DNA of 61,559 nt from a virus: positions 1-61,559 of the IMG/VR virus record IMGVR_UViG_3300046756_000171; one strand, written 5' to 3'. The notes beneath the pieces were generated by a model. That model was not told the DNA's origin. It saw only the letters and a list, made by a program, of their open reading frames with translations, and searched no databases. The position numbers were made by a program, and so were the translations under genes. This document shows positions 42,818 to 50,777 of the stretch, piece by piece; within the stretch, counting starts at the first letter, position 1, and the number at the start of each line of letters is the position of its first letter.

Positions 42818-42834
42818 TAGCTTCTCGTCAGCCC
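42799..42834 (+). promoter_or_regulatory. Predicted -1 ribosomal frameshift signal
   Basis: Slippery heptamer A AAT TTT in the gp26 frame (42799-42805; the overlapping T TTT TTC at 42802-42808 is also slippery), a 5-base spacer, then GGGTTGA pairing with TCAGCCC (42811-42817 with 42828-42834, one G-U) around a 10-base loop. The gp26 stop codon is inside the stem. Confidence 0.7.
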
Positions 42835-43047
42835 GAAGAAATCATTAAAATAGTTGAACGTTATAATAAAGATCACGAAAAGACTGAGTCAAATTATATT
42901 GACATAGTGATTCGATCTGAAGGTTCTTTCAGTTATCAAGACATAATGACTATGCCCGTAAACAGTATAGCATTGTTAGTTGAAAGAATGAATAGTAGGA
43001 TTGAAGAGTTGAACAAGCAATCTAAACAGGCTTCTGGTCGCCGGTAA
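42805..43047 (+). CDS. Frameshift-encoded C-terminal extension of gp26 (gp51-like position)
   Basis: 80 codons in the -1 frame relative to gp26: FRGLIASRQPEEIIKIVERY, then DIVIRSEGSFSYQDIMTMPVNSIALLVERMNSRIEELNKQS. No start codon has a plausible ribosome site: the ATG at 42769 would be deep in gp26, and a TTG at 42814 overlaps the gp26 stop. With the slippery site the product would be a gp26 fusion of about 352 residues, analogous to G/GT-type tail chaperones. T4 has gp51, a hub assembly factor, in this functional neighbourhood, but homology is not evident. Its end overlaps the convergent gene by 26 bases. Confidence 0.6.
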   Translation, partial: FRGLIASRQPEEIIKIVERYNKDHEKTESNYIDIVIRSEGSFSYQDIMTMPVNSIALLVERMNSRIEELNKQSKQASGRR

Positions 43048-43492
43048 TTAGTTTATAATACTCTGCAGGCCAATTCTCATAATAGTTAGTAGTTTTTAGA
43101 TACTTACGTTTCTTAAGTATATCACCTCGTAATTGAACAAATACACAATCCGTAAAGTTTTTTGCAAAATGTCCACTATCACGTGTACTTGTAAAAAGTA
43201 ATAGTTCAGGATTGGCTTTCATATGATCTTCGCAAAATTTTTCTACAGGACCAATATCATCTATATCACCTAACCAGGCAATACCAATCTCAAATTTTTC
43301 TTGGTCAAATGTTTTTATTTCATCTAGAGAGTTACGTGCATCCAAGAACTGGATTTTCTTTTGCAATCTAGCCTTACGTGCAAATGGACATATAGGTTGG
43401 GCGTCTAAGTCAGAACGAGGCTTTTCTATCGTATCTTCAGTCCATTGTAAGAATTTAGTAATAAAGTCGTCGAAGTTCATTATGTCTTTCAT
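43022..43492 (-). CDS. Conserved phage protein of unknown function (156 aa)
   Basis: Soluble protein with QPICPFARKARLQKKIQFLDARN near residues 32-54 and a FVQLRGDILKKRKYL segment near the C-terminus. Similar proteins are common in T4-like marine phages; function unknown. The start at 43492 or 43480 is uncertain because neither has a clear ribosome site. It follows the large structured RNA region by only about 15 bases and may use a late promoter inside that region. Confidence 0.7.
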   Translation of the reverse strand: MKDIMNFDDFITKFLQWTEDTIEKPRSDLDAQPICPFARKARLQKKIQFLDARNSLDEIKTFDQEKFEIGIAWLGDIDDIGPVEKFCEDHMKANPELLLFTSTRDSGHFAKNFTDCVFVQLRGDILKKRKYLKTTNYYENWPAEYYKLITGDQKPV

Positions 43493-43508
43493 TGCTTGTC
43501 AGGTAATT

Positions 43509-43549
43509 GATGTCTACGACATCACCATCTTCGTTTGACTACGTCAAAC
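43509..43549 (-). repeat. Twin perfect hairpins with identical loop
   Basis: Minus strand GTTTGAC-GTA-GTCAAAC (43533-43549) and GATGTC-GTA-GACATC (43509-43523): two perfect stems capped by the same GTA triloop, just upstream of the 43492 start. Confidence 0.8.
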
Positions 43550-43596
43550 TCGATGTATTAGCTATCGCTGTCTAGAAAAGCAAAAATTTGTAATAG

Positions 43597-43603
43597 TATT
43601 TAT
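43597..43603 (-). promoter_or_regulatory. T4-type late promoter inside the RNA region
   Basis: CATAAATAC on the minus strand, about 105 bases before the gene starting at 43492; its leader would contain the twin GTA-loop hairpins. Confidence 0.55.
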
Positions 43604-44098
43604 GTTAGTAGAATACTTGCTACTTCACCAGATGTTTTATTCACACTTCGCCTTCCGCAGGCCAAGTGTAAATAATGGTCTTCACCGAGAAGCACACACA
43701 CAATAATATAGTAAACCTAGATTAGCACCTAGGAAGGGCGGTTACGCTGTACCCTTATTACATACTGCTTTACTAACGCAGAAACATCCGTTGCTATATT
43801 ATCAACTTCGGACTATCCTCAAGTTCCAAGTGTCAGGAGAGCTTGATCTTTTTGATTTGTCAAATCAGTGCATTGACGTTTTTTGGCAACACCAGTATCC
43901 GATCATGTGAAACATGACCTCAAGGTGAGTCGACGTACGCCGACCAAACGGAGCCTTGGTGCCTATATTAGTATTGAGTTGTGTGCCGGTAATTGTCTGA
44001 CTTTAAGTCTGTTTTGCTTTTTTATTGGGATTGTTATTTGTAATTATATGATGTTTTAATTATTTGCTGTTTATGCACTTAAAACCCCAATTTTCAAT

Positions 44099-44127
44099 AA
44101 TATAACAAAGATTGATAACGTTGTCAA
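44099..44127 (-). promoter_or_regulatory. Strong sigma70-type promoter of the large RNA
   Basis: TTGACA (44122-44127), exactly 17 bases, TATATT (44099-44104) on the minus strand, beginning at the stop of the GIY-YIG gene. Confidence 0.88.
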
Positions 44128-44549
44128 CCTTTTTTCAGATGTTCTGTAAGAATTTTTGAACTTCCTACTCTAACATTAATGATTCCATTATAGTAATCGT
44201 CTGTTTCTAGTACCTTGCGATCAAACTGTTCTTTTGCTTCCATATAGCTTAATACGCCTCTACTAGGGCAATAATGCAATATTTCCTTGGTAAACTTATC
44301 TTCACCTAGCTTTAAAACATCAGCATTTAAATGATCTGAAGAACCCCAATAGTCTCTCCAATCACTTTCTTTTGTTCCACGTCTTTTGTTTTTTCTACCT
44401 TTAAGTGGTGGTTTAGTTGTTTTAAACTTTGCTAACTTCTTACCTATATACTTTTTATTATTTGTAGTATTTGTAATTAGATATACAAATCCCTCAACGC
44501 CTGTTGGAATTTCTGTAACCACTTCACCTTTGTAAGTCCAGTCTATCAT
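44124..44549 (-). CDS. GIY-YIG-type endonuclease
   Basis: 141 residues. The nuclease core is visible at GFVYLITNTTNNKKYIGKK (about 19-37), the VYL...YIG form of GIY-YIG, followed by DYWGSSDHLNADVLKLG and a catalytic-type glutamate in SYMEAKEQFD. Such genes are annotated as putative endonucleases beside gp46/gp47 in related phages; it may be a free-standing homing nuclease or a repair enzyme. Its start overlaps the gp46 stop (TAATG). The promoter of the large RNA begins at its stop. Confidence 0.75.
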   Translation of the reverse strand: MIDWTYKGEVVTEIPTGVEGFVYLITNTTNNKKYIGKKLAKFKTTKPPLKGRKNKRRGTKESDWRDYWGSSDHLNADVLKLGEDKFTKEILHYCPSRGVLSYMEAKEQFDRKVLETDDYYNGIINVRVGSSKILTEHLKKG

Positions 44550-46336
44550 TATGCGTCAATTACTTCTATTTCAGTATTGAATGTTGTAAACCCATTTTCT
44601 TTTACAACCTGTAGTACACTTCCTACTCTACCTACTAACTCATCTCTGTGAGAAATTAATATTACGTTCTTGCCTCTGTCTCTTTCCATCTTTTTAAGAA
44701 TGCCTAATGCACTCTCTACTCCAATAGTATCCATACCACTATCAACAAGTTCGTCAATACACAATAAGTTAATAGGATGATTCATACTTTCAAATACATC
44801 TCTAAAACTCCAGCTTAATCCAAGTATAAGTCTATTACGTTCACCTCTACTTAGATTATCAAAGTCTAAGTCTTGACCTAGTTGCGTAATTGTAACTGTT
44901 AAGTCACTTTGAAATTGTACTTCATGTGGTAGTCCAAGTCTTGTAATATAATATTCAAGCCTTGTATTTAAGAACTGCAAGTTTTGTTCAATAATCTTTT
45001 TACGTATAAAACTATCTTTGTTTGTAAGTAGTTTCATTAAAAAATCTTGATGTTCTTTTAATTCTGTTAATCTATTTACTTCTGCCCAATCTACTTCTTG
45101 TAATCCTGTAGCCTGTAAAGAATCAATTTGTTCTGCATATGGATTAGCTTCGTTTTCAGCATTTGTTAAATCATACTTTAGTTGATTTATTTTGTTTTGA
45201 TGTTCATAGGCTTCATTTAATGTGTTGTACTCTGTTCTAGGAGCATCACCCAATTCACCAATTTCTTCTAATCCTATTCTATAATCTTTTAATAAATTTT
45301 CATCTTCGTCTATGATCTCTTGACATTCGTTTACTGCTTCAGTTTTACTTGTAACAATTTTATCATGTTGTTCATCATGTATTTCTTGACCACAAGCATA
45401 ACACTTATGATCTTTTGCATGATCTAAATCTTGTTGTGCTTTGTCTCTACGTTTTGTTTCACGTTCAATGTGTGTTGTAAGTTTTGCAATTTCAGAATTT
45501 AATGTATCTATTTGATTTCTTTTTTCTGTAAACTTTGCAAATTCATCGTGTGCTTGTAATTCATTATCAATATTAATATGTTCCAACACTTGTATTTCTT
45601 GTTTAGACTCTGTTAAACGTTGATCACGTTTTAGTGTCCATTGTGTTTGTCTACGTTCTAAATCTTTGATACTGCTATTAATTCTTTCGTTAGCATCTTC
45701 AATACCTTTTATTTTATAAGTTTCTTCTGTAATCTTATCTTTGGTATTTTTTGAAAGTTCTTTTAGTATATCAGCTTTTTCACTTAATTTTGTAATACCA
45801 AGTAGTTGTTCAATCATCTCACGTTGATCGTTAGCTCTCATACTTAAAAAAGGATCTGTGTATGTGTTAAGTGCAACAATATGTTTAAACATAGTATGAG
45901 TCATACCTAATGTTTGTTCAATTACTGCTTGACTTTGTCTACCTTCGCCTTGCATTTCATCAGTGATGCCTTCAGTAGTATCGTGATTATTAATTAAATA
46001 TCTAAATGTGTTCGGCTTACGACCTCTTTCAATTCTATATGCTAGTCCATCTTTTTCAAAGTCACAAGTAACCATCATTGCTTTGTTATTAGTTTTATTA
46101 ACTAGATTATCTTTTTTAATATTATAAAGTGCGTTTCCGTATAACGCATAACTTAATGCGTTAATAATAGTTGTTTTACCTGTACCATTACGTGAACCAT
46201 CTCCACCTAAATCAATGTTGTTACCCAACACAAGTGTAAGGCCGTGTTTATCAAAATGAACAGCCTGTGTGACATTGCCCACACTCATAAAATTCTTTAC
46301 GGTGATGTTTTTAATTTTTAACATATTATCGTTCAA
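44549..46336 (-). CDS. 46: Recombination nuclease ATPase subunit gp46 (Rad50/SbcC-like)
   Basis: SMC-like ATPase that with gp47 resects DNA ends for recombination-dependent replication. Walker A GSRNGTGKTT (47-56), central coiled coil split by a zinc hook CYAC (DHKCYACGQEIHD), ABC signature LSRGERNRLILGLSW and Walker B INLLCIDELVDSGMD, then a Q/H-loop ISHRDEL. 595 residues (T4: 560). Its start overlaps the gp47 stop by 11 bases, as expected for a coupled complex. Confidence 0.95.
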   Translation of the reverse strand: MNDNMLKIKNITVKNFMSVGNVTQAVHFDKHGLTLVLGNNIDLGGDGSRNGTGKTTIINALSYALYGNALYNIKKDNLVNKTNNKAMMVTCDFEKDGLAYRIERGRKPNTFRYLINNHDTTEGITDEMQGEGRQSQAVIEQTLGMTHTMFKHIVALNTYTDPFLSMRANDQREMIEQLLGITKLSEKADILKELSKNTKDKITEETYKIKGIEDANERINSSIKDLERRQTQWTLKRDQRLTESKQEIQVLEHINIDNELQAHDEFAKFTEKRNQIDTLNSEIAKLTTHIERETKRRDKAQQDLDHAKDHKCYACGQEIHDEQHDKIVTSKTEAVNECQEIIDEDENLLKDYRIGLEEIGELGDAPRTEYNTLNEAYEHQNKINQLKYDLTNAENEANPYAEQIDSLQATGLQEVDWAEVNRLTELKEHQDFLMKLLTNKDSFIRKKIIEQNLQFLNTRLEYYITRLGLPHEVQFQSDLTVTITQLGQDLDFDNLSRGERNRLILGLSWSFRDVFESMNHPINLLCIDELVDSGMDTIGVESALGILKKMERDRGKNVILISHRDELVGRVGSVLQVVKENGFTTFNTEIEVIDA

Positions 46337-47348
46337 GTCCTCTGTATATGTCTACTAATAATTCTTTTTTGATTGTATCGCTTTGTACTGAATCTAATTG
46401 GTTTAAAACAATTTGGTCAACATTCTCTACTTGTATATCTACACCCTTGTTCCAATCATTAGTGTGTTCTTCTTTTTTACTTGGCATAAGAGCTATCTCT
46501 CTTAAATTATATTGTTTAGCAAATGTTTCTTTAATAAAGTTTGCTTCTTCATATGTAATACCAACGTCTAATGTTACTCTACAGTATGTTTTATCTGATA
46601 GATACTTGTCTGGATCATCAATAAGTTTACTCAATGATAGTGTTCTATACTTTGGTGCATCTGGCCATTGTAAGTATTCAATGTCACCATTCCAGTCCAA
46701 TACCATTGCTCCTCTATCGTCATCCCAAGCATCTGCATAATTGTGTGGGAAACAGTTACCAGGATAGATTACATTCTTTTGTTGCTGTCTTTTATGAAAG
46801 TGTCCACTGAATACTAATTCAGGACCAGCTAAATCGTCTACAGATAATCCACCTGTGTCTGGCATTTCAACTAATGCATTCATAAGGAACCTTGGTAGTT
46901 CAAAATGACCAAACATATATTTACATTTAATTTTTCTAAGATTCTTCCATTCGTCTTCGCATAACCACGGAATAAATGCTACATCACCTTCAACTAAAGG
47001 TTTGTCATTAATCATAGTTATATTTTTATAATCTTCAATCATAGACAAACTATGAATTTCACGTTTCTCTCTGTAATACAAATCGTGATTACCAGTAATC
47101 ATTATTACTTGTTCAAAATTTTCATTGAGTCTACGTAGGTTACTTGTTGTGTAATTTAACGTACTAACGTTAATACTTGCTCTGTTATGATGCCAGTCAC
47201 CTAAGAAGAAACATTTTGTTATGCCTCGTTTCTTAGCTTCATCTATCATCCATACAATAAAATCTTCACAGTCTTGGTTGTGATGTCTACTGTTATTTTT
47301 CATACCGAAATGGATATCGGTAAATATCATTGCTTTATCAAAAAACAT
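46326..47348 (-). CDS. 47: Recombination nuclease subunit gp47 (Mre11/SbcD-like)
   Basis: Metallophosphoesterase partner of gp46. All phosphoesterase motifs are present: FTDIHFGMK (9-17), FFLGDWHHN, MITGNHDLYY, MFGHFELPRF and FSGHFHKRQ. 340 residues equals the T4 size (339). In T4 these proteins degrade host DNA and support recombination-dependent replication. In one operon with gp55 and gp46 behind an early promoter. Confidence 0.95.
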   Translation of the reverse strand: MFFDKAMIFTDIHFGMKNNSRHHNQDCEDFIVWMIDEAKKRGITKCFFLGDWHHNRASINVSTLNYTTSNLRRLNENFEQVIMITGNHDLYYREKREIHSLSMIEDYKNITMINDKPLVEGDVAFIPWLCEDEWKNLRKIKCKYMFGHFELPRFLMNALVEMPDTGGLSVDDLAGPELVFSGHFHKRQQQKNVIYPGNCFPHNYADAWDDDRGAMVLDWNGDIEYLQWPDAPKYRTLSLSKLIDDPDKYLSDKTYCRVTLDVGITYEEANFIKETFAKQYNLREIALMPSKKEEHTNDWNKGVDIQVENVDQIVLNQLDSVQSDTIKKELLVDIYRGLER

Positions 47349-47356
47349 TCATTCTC

Positions 47357-48244
47357 CTAGGCAAAGGTTTTCTTAACTAATGAATCAAACCAGTCACGTC
47401 TTATTATATACTCATGTTTATATTTGTCAAGTGATTCAGTGAGTTTACTGCATCTCTCAATTTCTAAAAATTTTAATATCTTATCAGCATCATTAAACCA
47501 ATGTGGGTCACGTATGTATAATGCACCTGGGTTATTCCATAATGTGCTATGTGTTCTAATTCCATATTTGTTATCAAGTAATTTTTCAAATAATAATCTT
47601 TTTAAGTTGTCTGCAGGTTCAAGTGTTGGTTTTATATCTTTACCTTCAATTAAACTATTAACATCCCAATGCATATAATTTAATTGCCACATATACAATA
47701 GATTACCTTTATCAAATTCATCATGCATCTTTTGATGGTATGTGTCATACCATACTTTTTTCCAATTATCTGTTACCTTGTCATTTACTAATTTGTGATC
47801 AGTCCACCATAGTTCACTATGCTCATCAATGGCGTCTTTGTCTAAATTTCCAAAGGCATGAGTAGTTACATAATGAAGAGCATCTTCGTAAGTATCTTGA
47901 TCACATATAATAAGTTTATCACATTCTATTTTTTGATCTTGATGTTTTAAGTTACCAAAGAAATTACTCCACAATAACATATCATAATCTTTTTCAAACT
48001 TACGCATTGGTGCAATAATGTCACCACGTATATTTTCCATAAGTCTATGACAGTCAGTATACTCTTCGTGTCTAATTCTGTCTAAAATCATACCACTACG
48101 ATGACCAGCTTGACCAGTCCATTTATAAGTGTCTGGTAAAAACTCATATACTTGTGGACCAATGTTCTTAGTTGTAGAATTACATAACCACCAAGCTATG
48201 CTATCTTGGGTACCGTTATAACTACCGTATACTACTGTAATCAT
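47357..48244 (-). CDS. Conserved hypothetical protein between gp55 and gp47
   Basis: 295 residues, Trp/His/Asp-rich, soluble. It begins MITVVYGSYNGTQDSIAWWL, a strand-loop-helix that could be a divergent nucleotide-binding loop, but no functional motif is certain. It lies between gp55 (8 bases) and gp47 (8 bases), so is expressed with DNA metabolism genes. Function unknown. Confidence 0.6.
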   Translation of the reverse strand: MITVVYGSYNGTQDSIAWWLCNSTTKNIGPQVYEFLPDTYKWTGQAGHRSGMILDRIRHEEYTDCHRLMENIRGDIIAPMRKFEKDYDMLLWSNFFGNLKHQDQKIECDKLIICDQDTYEDALHYVTTHAFGNLDKDAIDEHSELWWTDHKLVNDKVTDNWKKVWYDTYHQKMHDEFDKGNLLYMWQLNYMHWDVNSLIEGKDIKPTLEPADNLKRLLFEKLLDNKYGIRTHSTLWNNPGALYIRDPHWFNDADKILKFLEIERCSKLTESLDKYKHEYIIRRDWFDSLVKKTFA

Positions 48245-48252
48245 TTAGTCTC

Positions 48253-49140
48253 CTATTTTGATAATGGACTTGGTATAATTGGTTTGTTTTTTTCTTTTTC
48301 TCTTCGTTCTTGATCAGCTTCCCATTGTGCATTAAAAGTTCTAGTATGACTAGGGTTTAAGCCTTCTTCTTCTAATAAATCATCTCTAATATTTTGACTT
48401 CTTTTTTCTAAATTAAGAACTCTAGTAAAGCTATTATTAATTGCGGCTGTATAATATGCAAATGGATTATTACTTTTAAGTTCATTAAATTGTAATCCAA
48501 TTTGTGCAAGTTGTAATAGTGCTTGTCCTCGCATCTCATCTACATATGTATAACCACGCCAGTTACCACGCATACTATATCGTTCACATAACTTGATATA
48601 CATACGAGCTAAATTGTCACTAGTCTTTCCATGGCCTACATTAAAGTGTCCATTATCTACTCCACCTTCCCAATGTGATCTTCCTACTTCTTGCCATTTT
48701 TTATCATCATCTTTAGCATAATGCTTAAATGGTGGGAAGTTACATTTTGCGTGAAGGTCTGCTTCTGTTTTTGGTTTGTTTTTTCTATTTTCTAAAGGTA
48801 CGTGTTCAAATGTCATTACTCTTACTACAACATCAGAATCTTTTATACTCTTAACATCAACTGCAAAGTCGGCTACTCTTGGTTTAGTTTTTTTACCAGT
48901 TAACCCTTGCTCCCATCTAATTACTTCAGCTTCGTGTGCTTGTTTTTGTAATCGTGTTGCTCTGTTTTGTTTTGCTTCTGCTAATACTGTTCGTTTTTTA
49001 AGATCTTTGATGTCTTCAACAATAATGTCAAAATGAGAGAACTCATCCGTTTTAGTCCAACAATAAGACATCTTACTTTTGTGGATCTCTCTTAACAAGT
49101 CCTTATTAGTCAAATAAAACTGTCTCTTAGGTCTGTTCAT
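48253..49140 (-). CDS. 55: Late-transcription sigma factor gp55
   Basis: Directs host RNA polymerase to TATAAATA late promoters. N-terminus FYLTNKDLLREI matches T4 gp55 YVNNKELLQAI; the sigma region-2-like part is near 185-250 (ARMYIKLCERYSMRGNWRGY, YVDEMRGQALLQLAQ, NPFAYYTAAINNSFTRVLNLEKR). At 295 residues it is much longer than T4 gp55 (185), owing to a charged insertion between residues about 40 and 165. It is the first gene of the early gp55-gp47-gp46-nuclease operon, and ATAAATA promoters are abundant in the window. Confidence 0.9.
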   Translation of the reverse strand: MNRPKRQFYLTNKDLLREIHKSKMSYCWTKTDEFSHFDIIVEDIKDLKKRTVLAEAKQNRATRLQKQAHEAEVIRWEQGLTGKKTKPRVADFAVDVKSIKDSDVVVRVMTFEHVPLENRKNKPKTEADLHAKCNFPPFKHYAKDDDKKWQEVGRSHWEGGVDNGHFNVGHGKTSDNLARMYIKLCERYSMRGNWRGYTYVDEMRGQALLQLAQIGLQFNELKSNNPFAYYTAAINNSFTRVLNLEKRSQNIRDDLLEEEGLNPSHTRTFNAQWEADQERREKEKNKPIIPSPLSK

Positions 49141-49191
49141 TTAAATCTTTCCGGATATTAGAATTTCTTAATTCTATCTTTTGATATGCTT

Positions 49192-49220
49192 ATTATAGTT
49201 GAATCCCTACCCAAAGTCAA
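49192..49220 (-). promoter_or_regulatory. Strong sigma70-type promoter of the gp55-gp46 operon
   Basis: TTGACT (49215-49220), 17 bases, TATAAT (49192-49197, perfect) on the minus strand, 52 bases before the gp55 ATG. Confidence 0.85.
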
Positions 49221-49236
49221 CCGGTTTTTTAATTTG

Positions 49237-49243
49237 ATAAATA
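49237..49243 (+). promoter_or_regulatory. T4-type late promoter (baseplate operon)
   Basis: GATAAATAG on the plus strand; leader about 16 bases with CGGAGAG before the ATG at 49265. Confidence 0.7.
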
Positions 49244-49264
49244 GTAGTAACGGAGAGTCGTAAT

Positions 49265-49873
49265 ATGCTAATTAACGAAATATTAAAAGAAAGTGTTGAC
49301 AATATAGCTGTTTTCTATGGTGGAAGGTTCCAACCTATGCACCAAGGACATCGTGATGTCTACAAACATCTAGTAAGTAAGTTTGGTGCCGATAACGTAT
49401 TTATCGCTACTACTTTCAGTCAAAAAGCTCAAAAAGCCCATGCAGGCGGTAATTATGGAGAAGATCCTTTTACATTTGATGAAAAGTCTTCTATAATGAG
49501 TAAGATGTTTGGCATACCAGCAGACAAGATTGTTAAGACAAATCCATATAGACCAGACTTGTCAGCAGTAGGCAAAGACCCTAGCAATACTGCTACTATT
49601 CTTGTATATGGACAAAAAGACGCGGCAAGGTTAGAAACTGGAAAAGGTTTCTTACACGACTTACCAAAAGATATGAACGAATTAGTTCCTACTGCAAATG
49701 AACGAGGATATGTATATGTCGCTCCAATTATGCAAGGTGGAATGAGTGCAAGTGACTTTAGAAAAGTTATGGCAAGTGAAGTTGATAAACAAGAAAAAGT
49801 AAAAGCGTTCAATCAGTTCTTTGGAAAATTTGATGAGAACATATTTGCTTTTATTGAGAATAGACTAAAATAA
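49265..49873 (+). CDS. Nucleotidyltransferase (cytidylyltransferase/NMNAT-like fold)
   Basis: 202 residues. Nucleotide-binding signature AVFYGGRFQPMHQGH (15-29), with the HxGH motif H26/H29, typical of adenylyl/cytidylyl transferases. An ISTMTSR-like second motif is replaced by GGMSASDFRKVM near residue 160, which fits the S-A-S/T-x-x-R region. Exact substrate unknown. Oddly, it leads a late operon of baseplate genes, sharing one base with the next gene, so it is expressed with virion proteins. Confidence 0.8.
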   Translation: MLINEILKESVDNIAVFYGGRFQPMHQGHRDVYKHLVSKFGADNVFIATTFSQKAQKAHAGGNYGEDPFTFDEKSSIMSKMFGIPADKIVKTNPYRPDLSAVGKDPSNTATILVYGQKDAARLETGKGFLHDLPKDMNELVPTANERGYVYVAPIMQGGMSASDFRKVMASEVDKQEKVKAFNQFFGKFDENIFAFIENRLK

Positions 49874-50493
49874 TGACTGTTAAAAATAAAGTAAAATTAG
49901 TAATGAAACAAAAGGGTAAACCTTTTAGTATGAATTTTGGCATATTAAAACCATTAAACGAAATAGGTGGGGTTTTATTTCCTTACACTCCTACTATTCA
50001 GTTTTCACATAATGCTAACTACGGAGCCTACGAAGTACAAGGATCTCAATACCAACAAAATTATTATATGAATACTGCTAACCCTACTATCAACGTTACT
50101 GCATTGTTTTCTTCAAACACTATAGAAGAAGCAAAATATACTGCGGCGGCAATACATTTTTTTAAATCTTGCACCAAAGGTGATTTTGGTGAACAACGAT
50201 CAGAGACGGCTGGAACACCACCACCTATTTTAAAATTTAGTGCATATGGAATTGTTCATGCAAGTTATGTGCCAGTAATAATGAGAAACTTTAACTACAC
50301 ACTAGTTGAAGACAGTGACTATGTTGATGTAGATATTGGAAATGATCAAAGTACTACAGTTCCAACATTATTATTAGCTTCAATAGATTTAGTTCCGCAA
50401 CTTCCTCCAGCTAATATTAAAAAAGAATTTAATATTCAAACTTACTCAGGCGGACATCTTTTGAAAGGTGGAAATAAAGGAGGATTCATTTAA
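49873..50493 (+). CDS. Baseplate tube-cap protein, gp48/gp54-like
   Basis: 206 residues. PYTPTIQFSHNANYGAYEVQGSQYQQNYYMNTANPTINVTALFSS (about 36-80) matches the conserved FPYTP...Y...NP.I.VTA core of T4 gp48/gp54, which close the baseplate centre and start tube polymerisation. Shorter than either T4 protein (364 and 320 residues), lacking the long N-terminal part. Next gene starts at its stop (TAATG). Confidence 0.65.
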   Translation: MTVKNKVKLVMKQKGKPFSMNFGILKPLNEIGGVLFPYTPTIQFSHNANYGAYEVQGSQYQQNYYMNTANPTINVTALFSSNTIEEAKYTAAAIHFFKSCTKGDFGEQRSETAGTPPPILKFSAYGIVHASYVPVIMRNFNYTLVEDSDYVDVDIGNDQSTTVPTLLLASIDLVPQLPPANIKKEFNIQTYSGGHLLKGGNKGGFI

Positions 50494-50777
50494 TGGCTAC
50501 TTACTCATCAGATAGTTTATATAGAAATACAGAAGTAGTAGGTGAAAAATATTTAGATCATTTAAATATTGATTCTATTGATATTGATAGCACTTCTACA
50601 AAAAGTATTAAACTAGAACTAAAACATCAAAATAAACCAGACTTGTTAGCACATGAATTATATGGCAATGCAAAGTTATGGTGGGTGTTTTCGTTGTTTA
50701 ATCAAGATAAACTAAAAGACCCTATTATAGATTTTAAAGAAGGTATCACAATAAAAGTTCCAGTAAGGTTCTCGTAA
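50493..50777 (+). CDS. 53: Baseplate wedge protein gp53-like
   Basis: 94 residues. HQNKPDLLAHELYGNAKLWWVFSLFNQDKLKDPIIDFKEGITIKVP is the gp53 core (LysM-like, binding between wedges). Shorter than T4 gp53 (196), as in marine relatives. Coupled by TAATG junctions at both ends. Confidence 0.8.
   Translation: MATYSSDSLYRNTEVVGEKYLDHLNIDSIDIDSTSTKSIKLELKHQNKPDLLAHELYGNAKLWWVFSLFNQDKLKDPIIDFKEGITIKVPVRFS

Larger units (their letters stand above)
43500..44092 (-). ncRNA. Large structured RNA region, about 590 nt, class unknown
   Basis: A 631-base gap without a gene, led by a near-consensus sigma70 promoter on the minus strand. From the predicted start near 44092 the RNA would form: ATTGGG (about 44086) with CCCAAT (about 44028) enclosing GTTTTAA/TTAAAAC; a multibranch region with GGC-ACCA/TGGT-GCC, GTCG/CGAC, TCATGT-TTC-ACATGA, and crossing AAGG/CCTT and TCCG/CGGA pairs suggesting a pseudoknot; AAGGG/CCCTT; CCTAG/CTAGG; and a long TTACACTT..GGCCT-GCGG-AGGC..AAGTGTGAA hairpin. 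Size and ornateness recall the giant phage RNAs GOLLD and ROOL, but I cannot assign it. The 3' end is not defined; it may be the leader of the 43022-43492 gene. Confidence 0.65.

Noticed and set aside
43500-44092. RNase P RNA (a GAGGATAGTCC stretch resembles its conserved region I) or a group I intron
   Set aside because: The partner RNase P box and group I core elements were not found in order, and the stretch folds as a simple AACTT/AAGTT hairpin; no split gene flanks it.
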